Origin: CAYLNM01 sp964385045
GTDB taxonomy: Bacteria > Planctomycetota > Phycisphaerae > Phycisphaerales > SM1A02
Assembly (NCBI GenBank): GCA_964385045.1
Contig: CAYLNM010000154.1
Location: 1 to 10,190 of the forward strand
Reading direction: 5' to 3'
DNA: 10,190 nucleotides
Under the pieces are notes generated by a model, which saw only the letters and a list, made by a program, of their open reading frames with translations, did not search any database and was not told the origin of the DNA. The position numbers and the translations under genes were made by a program. Shown here one piece after another: positions 6,300 to 10,190 of the stretch (position 1 is the stretch's first letter; each line of letters starts with the position of its first letter).

Positions 6300-7678
6300 G
6301 CGTCCGCTCCCGCCCCCGCGCCGACCGGGGTCTGGGCCGCCTCGTCCGCCGCCGCGTCCGCGGGCTCGTCGCCGGCGGTGGCCGGGGCCCCCGCCGCTTC
6401 GCCCGCCACCGCGCCCGCCGGCGGCCGCACCGCCCCGGTCCGCGGGGCGTCCGCGATCGCCCCGGCCGGCCGTGCGCCCGCCTCGCCGCGGATCCACGCC
6501 GAGATCCGCCCGCGGACCGCGGCCCACGCCGCGGACGCCCGCACGTCGAGGAATGCGTGGTAGGCCTCGAGCAGCCCGCGATCGAGCTCCCGCAGGGCCT
6601 GCAGCCGCAGGGTCACGAGCTCGTGGTCCGTGGCCGGCGGCTCCTCGGGCTTGGGGAGGGCGAGCCCGCTGACCACGAACCGGTCGCCCTGCAGGGCCAC
6701 CGGGGCGCCCGTCTCCACCGTCGCGAGCAGCAGGCCCAGCTTGCGGGGCCACTTGCCGTTCCGCAGGCCCTCGGCCGCCTCGGCGAGCCGGTGCGGGCCG
6801 TGACCGCGGAGGACCTGCGTGCCGGTGGCATCCCACCCGCAGGCCATCTCGACCAGCCGGTCGAGGCTGAGCTCGAGTCGGCCGCCGGGCAGGTCGAGGC
6901 CGCCCTCGTCGGTCGCGGTGCGCCACCACAGCCACAGCAGGAACTCGTTGCCGAGGAAGTCCTGGGGCTCGCCGGTGGCGGTGGCGACCCACGGGACGAG
7001 CGGCGCCGCGGGGTCGCGGCCGGCCTCGGGCTCGGCCTGCGGCGGCGGCGGGGTGAACGGCGAGGGGCGCAGGTCCTCGTAGTCGCGGCTGCGGCCGGAG
7101 GCCTCGAGGCGGCGGCGGGCGATCCCGCCCGCGCCCAGCGGCTCGAGCGTGGTGTCGAGGTGCTCGCGGAAGAGATCGCGGAGGGCGGTGACCGCGGCGT
7201 CGGAGAACGCCGGACACAGCAGCTCGCGCTCGCGCACCCGCCACAGGACCTCGACGTGCTTGGACGATCGGTGGCGGCCTTCCCGCAGCTCGCGGCGGCA
7301 CTGCTCCTCGGCCTCCTCGCGGGCCTCCCGGCGCGCGCCGCGGCCGAGCAGGCTCGGGTCGCCCCCCGCGAGCTCCTCGGCCCGTGCCTGCTCGGCCCGC
7401 GCTCGGTAGGCCCGTCGCACCTCCGCCGGCACCCGGTGCCGGTCGATCCGCAGCCCGAACAGCAGCTCCCCGTCGTGGAGCAGCCGCCCCGCGTCGAAGT
7501 CCTCGTCGAGGACGTGCCCCCCCGCGGTGAAGCCGGCCCGCACCTCGGGCGGGTCGCCCGGCGGCAGCGGCCCGAGCCGTCCCTCCGCCAGCCGCTCGAC
7601 GAGGCCGGGGTCGGCGGCGTCGGGGCCGCCGTGAACGTGGAAGCGTGCGTACGCGATGGCGCCGGAGGTGAATCCCAT
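6296..7678 (-). CDS. RdgC-like recombination-associated protein
   Basis: The 460-residue protein resembles the longer RdgC-type proteins seen outside Gammaproteobacteria rather than the roughly 300-residue E. coli form. E. coli RdgC is a DNA-binding ring that limits RecA filament formation. Recognisable stretches are the N-terminus MGFTSGAIAYARFHV (1-15), a basic coiled segment (85-135), VEVLWRV (142-148), the hallmark FLGNEFLLWLWWRT (241-254), the second-half block LRNGKWPRKLGLLLAT (305-320) and SGLALPKPE (337-345). Residues about 205-225 are a Pro-rich linker and 400-460 an Ala/Gly/Pro-rich, probably disordered tail. The start ATG 7678 matches the usual family N-terminus. There is no clear Shine-Dalgarno; TAGCGT (7693-7688) nine bases upstream is a possible -10 of a near-leaderless transcript. 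Function is inferred from family resemblance remembered by eye. DNA binding is likely, exact role unknown. Confidence 0.75.
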   Translation of the reverse strand: MGFTSGAIAYARFHVHGGPDAADPGLVERLAEGRLGPLPPGDPPEVRAGFTAGGHVLDEDFDAGRLLHDGELLFGLRIDRHRVPAEVRRAYRARAEQARAEELAGGDPSLLGRGARREAREEAEEQCRRELREGRHRSSKHVEVLWRVRERELLCPAFSDAAVTALRDLFREHLDTTLEPLGAGGIARRRLEASGRSRDYEDLRPSPFTPPPPQAEPEAGRDPAAPLVPWVATATGEPQDFLGNEFLLWLWWRTATDEGGLDLPGGRLELSLDRLVEMACGWDATGTQVLRGHGPHRLAEAAEGLRNGKWPRKLGLLLATVETGAPVALQGDRFVVSGLALPKPEEPPATDHELVTLRLQALRELDRGLLEAYHAFLDVRASAAWAAVRGRISAWIRGEAGARPAGAIADAPRTGAVRPPAGAVAGEAAGAPATAGDEPADAAADEAAQTPVGAGAGADA

Positions 7679-8043
7679 GGTCGGCGGACGCTACCGGCGG
7701 CCTCCCGCCGGCCCCGCCGGGCCGACGGACGGAGCGCAGCTTGTCCACACCGCCCGGTGTCGCAGGCCGCCGCGGTGACGCCACGGCGCCGCCATCCCGG
7801 CCGCCGGCGGCGCTATCCTCGAGATCCCCCTGCCCCGCGCCGCACGACGATGGCGGCGGACCGACCGGGCCCCCGCGAGCCAGCGTGCCGAGTCCATCCT
7901 CCCCATTCGACGACGCCGGCGGACCCGCCGCCGACCCCGAGACGGGCCGGCCACCCGGGCTGCCCGGTGCGGGCCCCGCCCCCGGCCGTGCACCCCACGA
8001 CGACGCCGGCGGTGCCGCGCGACCCGCGCGCCGCGGGCGTCCG
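7679..8043. other. Low-complexity divergent region between rdgC-like gene and an uncharacterised gene
   Basis: Probably mostly non-coding. An open frame runs rightward from TTG 7741 (with GGAG 6 nt upstream) and GTG 7885 into the next gene. However, its third positions are only about 79% G/C, lower than its first or second positions, and this changes to nearly 100% at about 8044. A 14-bp inverted repeat ACACCG-CC-CGGTGT lies at 7747-7760 and a TATCCT -10-like hexamer at 7814-7819. Three copies of a 20-bp GC-rich word (7841-7860, 7904-7923, 7994-8013) recur in the same frame. If translated they would give three (A/S)P(H/F)DD(A/G)GG motifs in a disordered N-terminal extension. Confidence 0.45.
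7841..8013. repeat. Three dispersed 20-bp copies encoding a possible PHDDAGG motif
   Basis: Copies at 7841-7860, 7904-7923 and 7994-8013 share a core like CGACGACGCCGGCGG. They are offset by 63 and 90 bases, both multiples of three. Each would read (A/S)-P-(H/F)-D-D-(A/G)-G-G in the frame of the downstream gene. The codon composition of the flanks does not support coding, so it is either a repeat-bearing disordered extension or repeats in the promoter region. Confidence 0.5.
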
Positions 8044-8691
8044 GTGGGCGCGACCCGCACCGCCCCCGCGGCGATCCCGTGGCCGCTCGCCCGCCGCGCG
8101 TGGCTGTCGGACCGGAAGCCCCCGATCGACCTCGACGAGGCCGAGGCGAGCGACCAGCCCATCGGCGTGGGGAGCATCGAGGTCGAGCGGCTCCCGCACG
8201 CCGTGCAGCTCCTGCCGGAGGTGCACCGCCAGGGCGAGGTGAGCGGCCTGCACGTGGCCCGCGTCGACGGCCGCGAAGCGGTGGTCTTCGAGCACTCGTG
8301 GACGGTCGGACTGGTGCAGGCCGTCCTCAAGGTCCGCTCGGTGGTGTCGGCGGTGGAGACCGGCCCGTGGCCCGCGGTCCGGATTCGCCCGCGGCGTGGG
8401 CTCTTCCGCCGGCCGCGGCGCGGCGAGCTGCTGGTGGAGCACGAGCCCTTCGTGCACCGGTTCTCGGTGCGCACCGACGACGAGGACTTCGCGATCCTGC
8501 TGCTCACCCCCGAGCTGCAGGCGTGGCTGGCCGAGGGACCGCGGGCGGCGTGGGAGATCGTGCCCGGCTGCGTCGCGATGATCCGGCCGGGGCGGCTGCG
8601 CGAGTCCGACGACGACGTGGAGGCGGGCCTGCACGGCCTCGAGTCGTTCCTCGAGCACGTGCCGGACGAGCTGGCGTACTGGGGGACCTGA
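8044..8691 (+). CDS. Uncharacterised protein with a conserved-looking C-terminal half
   Basis: A 215-residue protein from GTG 8044, not assigned to a named family. Residues 30-110 contain HAVQLLPEVHRQGEVSGLHV (52-71) and VVFEHSWTVG (80-89). Residues 128-215 have the pattern of a domain found at the ends of several uncharacterised membrane-linked proteins: FVHRFSVRTDDEDFA (136-150), LLTPELQAWL (153-162), EIVPGCVAMIRPGRL (171-185), then an amphipathic stretch and HVPDELAYW. No membrane segment or signal peptide is seen. Start choice: G/C at third positions jumps to near 100% at 8044. The longer alternatives are GTG 7885 (268 residues) and TTG 7741 (316 residues, with GGAG at 6 nt). The gene is divergent from the rdgC-like gene and converges with the HD-GYP gene. 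It is certainly a gene; function and start are open. Confidence 0.72.
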   Translation: MGATRTAPAAIPWPLARRAWLSDRKPPIDLDEAEASDQPIGVGSIEVERLPHAVQLLPEVHRQGEVSGLHVARVDGREAVVFEHSWTVGLVQAVLKVRSVVSAVETGPWPAVRIRPRRGLFRRPRRGELLVEHEPFVHRFSVRTDDEDFAILLLTPELQAWLAEGPRAAWEIVPGCVAMIRPGRLRESDDDVEAGLHGLESFLEHVPDELAYWGT

Positions 8692-8704
8692 GCGACCCGC
8701 GGGA

Positions 8705-8750
8705 CCCGGCGGCGCCGGGCGCGGTGGCGATCCGGCCGCGGGCGCCCGCG
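8705..8750. terminator. Two hairpins between converging genes
   Basis: CCCGGC (8705-8710) pairs with GCCGGG (8714-8719) around a GGC loop. A 14-bp perfect palindrome, CGCGGGC-GCCCGCG, fills 8737-8750, touching the stop of the minus-strand HD-GYP gene. Only 59 bases separate the two stop codons, so these probably serve both directions. There is no T-tract on either strand. Confidence 0.5.
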
Positions 8751-9890
8751 TCAGCCGCGCCGCTCGCCCGCGAGCCCGGCCGTCGCGGAGCCGGTCGTCT
8801 CGACCACCGGCGGCTCGCCGGCCGGCCGCTCGGCCGCGCCGGGCGTGGTGGCGGTCCCGTCCGCGGCCGCGGTCCGGCCGTCCGCCGCGGCCGCTCCCTC
8901 GTCGAAGATCGCCGCGAAGCGGTCCTCGACCGCGCGGAACGCCTCGACCACGCCGGGGTCGAAGTGCGTGCCGGCGTGCCGGACGATGGTGTCCCGGGCG
9001 GTGGCGTGGTCGATCGCCTCCTTGTAGACCCGCTCGTTGCGCAGGGCGTCGTAGACGTCGGCGAGGGCGACGATGCGGGCCGAGAGCGGGATGGTCTCCC
9101 CCGCGAGGCCGAAGGGGTAGCCGCTGCCGTCGTACCGCTCGTGGTGGGCGAAGGCGACCTCGCACGCGATCTGCAGGTAGTCGTCGTCGCCGTAGCGCCG
9201 CCGCACCTCGATGAGGGCGTCGAGCCCGTGCAGGACGTGCTTCTGCATCTCCGCCCGCTGCTCGGGCGTGAGCGGCCCGGGCTTGAGCAGGATCTCGTCC
9301 GGGATGCCGACCTTGCCGATGTCGTGCAGCGGCGCGGTCTCGACGAGCGTCTCCACGAACGCGGCGTCGACCTCGGGATGCCGGTCCCGCATGTGCTCGG
9401 CCAGGGCCCGCACGTAGCCGCGGACCCGCTGCATGTGCTCGCCGGTGTCCCCGTCCCGCGAGGAGGCGAGCCGCACGAGGCCGTCGACGACCGCCCGCCG
9501 ATGCTCGTCCAGACGCTCGCGTCCGGCCGCCTCCTGGGCGTCCATGCGGCCGCGGAGCCGGTCGATCTCGGTCTCGTAGCGGGCCGCGATGAAGGCGAGG
9601 ACGCCGATCGCGGTGAGGACCATCACGCCCGCCGAGACCTTGCCCCAGAAGCGGGCCTGCTCGACGAGGGCGAGCACCTGTCCGTTCGTCTCGACGCCGG
9701 AGCGGCGGGCGATCTCCTCGAGGGCGGCCCCGACCGCCGTGCCCACGCCGGCGACGGCGGCGACCGCCACCGTGCCGAGGACCAGGCCGCCGACGAGCAG
9801 CCGGCGACGGCCGGCGGCCACGAGGGCGGCGCGGGAAGCGCGGCCGTCGTCGGCCGGGCGGGAGGCACGGGTCGGGGTCTGATCGCTCAT
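8751..9890 (-). CDS. Membrane-anchored HD-GYP domain protein (probable cyclic-di-GMP phosphodiesterase)
   Basis: The 379-residue inner-membrane protein has TM helices at about 31-56 and 82-103 with a short outer loop between. A charged coiled-coil stretch follows (104-135), then the HD-GYP domain (about 136-330) and an Ala/Thr/Gly-rich disordered tail (331-379). Catalytic landmarks are complete: GEHMQRV (His152), HDIGKVGIPDE (His189-Asp190, Lys193), His218 and His221, HHERYDGSGYP (His249, His250, Gly257-Tyr258-Pro259), and ADVYDAL (Asp278). HD-GYP enzymes cleave c-di-GMP through pGpG to GMP; an intact GYP triad suggests activity. No PAS, GAF or receiver domain is present, so sensing would be by the membrane part. 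The ATG at 9890 is chosen because an in-frame GTG (9932) adds 14 Arg/Pro/Gly residues with no support. There is no Shine-Dalgarno before 9890, only a C-run. With the unlinked cheV it suggests signalling-controlled motility or biofilm behaviour. Confidence 0.9.
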   Translation of the reverse strand: MSDQTPTRASRPADDGRASRAALVAAGRRRLLVGGLVLGTVAVAAVAGVGTAVGAALEEIARRSGVETNGQVLALVEQARFWGKVSAGVMVLTAIGVLAFIAARYETEIDRLRGRMDAQEAAGRERLDEHRRAVVDGLVRLASSRDGDTGEHMQRVRGYVRALAEHMRDRHPEVDAAFVETLVETAPLHDIGKVGIPDEILLKPGPLTPEQRAEMQKHVLHGLDALIEVRRRYGDDDYLQIACEVAFAHHERYDGSGYPFGLAGETIPLSARIVALADVYDALRNERVYKEAIDHATARDTIVRHAGTHFDPGVVEAFRAVEDRFAAIFDEGAAAADGRTAAADGTATTPGAAERPAGEPPVVETTGSATAGLAGERRG

Positions 9891-10190
9891 GTCGGGGGGA
9901 GCATGTCCCCGCGGACGGCCCCGGGCAAGCACGGACGGCCGGGAATCGACCGCGGGAGGGGCGTTTCGGAATGCCGAACGCGGTCTCCGGACCCTCTGCG
10001 AGCCGAACGGCCCGGCCGAGACCGCGTCCGGCCGCGGGATGGCCGCTCCCGCCGCCGCCCCGCCGCCGCCCCGCCGCCCGGACGCCCGCGGGCCGCGGCA
10101 TTCGGCCGAGGCGTCGCGGAACCGCCCGTCTCCGCCTGCGTGCGGCCGCCACCGCCCGCTCGCGACCGCCGTGCTGCGTCGGCCCGCCCG
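9891..10190. other. Upstream region of the HD-GYP gene, no gene seen
   Basis: No reading frame here has coding character. It holds a 10-bp inverted repeat, ACGCGGTCTC (9978-9987) with GAGACCGCGT (10018-10027), 30 bases apart, and a smaller TTCGG-AATG-CCGAA (9965-9978) beside it. An 11-bp tandem repeat of GCCGCCGCCCC (10051-10080, about 2.7 copies) lies further out. A 5-codon ATG ORF (9904-9887) ends in an ATGA overlap with the HD-GYP start. The region probably carries the HD-GYP promoter on the minus strand, but no convincing hexamers were found. Confidence 0.5.

Noticed and set aside
7850..8043. Alternative N-terminus in another frame from ATG 7850, joined to the downstream gene by a frameshift
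   Set aside because: Third-position G/C looks higher in that frame for part of the stretch, but its translation is Pro/Arg low complexity and there is no slippery site or other support.
6557..8242. 561-residue plus-strand frame antisense to the rdgC-like gene
   Set aside because: The rdgC-like frame has family motifs and a coding pattern; this is its antisense shadow.
7813..10152. 779-residue minus-strand frame spanning two genes
   Set aside because: Arg/Gly/Pro-rich translation with no domain. It overlaps the HD-GYP gene in another frame and the 8044-8691 gene on the opposite strand.

Overview
This is a very GC-rich bacterial window, roughly 70-75% G+C by eye. Third codon positions are almost all G or C in the clear genes. 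The gene set points to a Gram-negative-type cell: an outer-membrane PagL-type lipid A deacylase, CheV, a membrane HD-GYP phosphodiesterase, and a long RdgC-like protein. Overall style (GC, Ala/Pro/Gly-rich tails, mostly single genes on both strands) fits Planctomycetota, perhaps class Phycisphaerae. That assignment is an inference; there is no rRNA or phylogenetic marker other than ahcY.

Layout. 1-167 holds GC-rich repeats. 168-989 (-) is a PagL-like outer-membrane protein. 1265-2110 (+) is a PfkB-fold protein that lacks the usual catalytic GAGD motif and looks leaderless. 2111-2419 is an unusual lower-GC intergenic region. It carries a strong minus-strand intrinsic terminator with no gene of its own, and so a candidate small RNA. 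2420-2866 (+) is a MutT-like Nudix hydrolase. 2999-4501 (+) is S-adenosylhomocysteinase (ahcY), with its own promoter overlapping the mutT stop codon and a 28-bp dyad just downstream of the -10. Two GC-rich hairpins follow ahcY. 4808-5905 (+) is CheV.

5906-5984 is a hairpin-rich converging 3' region. 6296-7678 (-) is an RdgC-family protein, followed through an ATGA overlap by a doubtful small ORF (5985-6299). 7679-8043 is a low-complexity divergent region. 8044-8691 (+) is an uncharacterised protein. 8751-9890 (-) is a two-TM HD-GYP protein. 9891-10190 shows no gene but has an inverted repeat and a short tandem repeat.

The genes do not form one pathway. They are mostly single transcription units: envelope modification, nucleotide-pool cleaning, methyl-cycle recycling, chemotaxis or c-di-GMP signalling, and recombination. 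The best leads are regulatory DNA: the orphan terminator and small RNA candidate at 2226-2317, and the compact promoter-operator of ahcY at 2863-2919. No CRISPR, tRNA, rRNA or insertion sequence was recognised.
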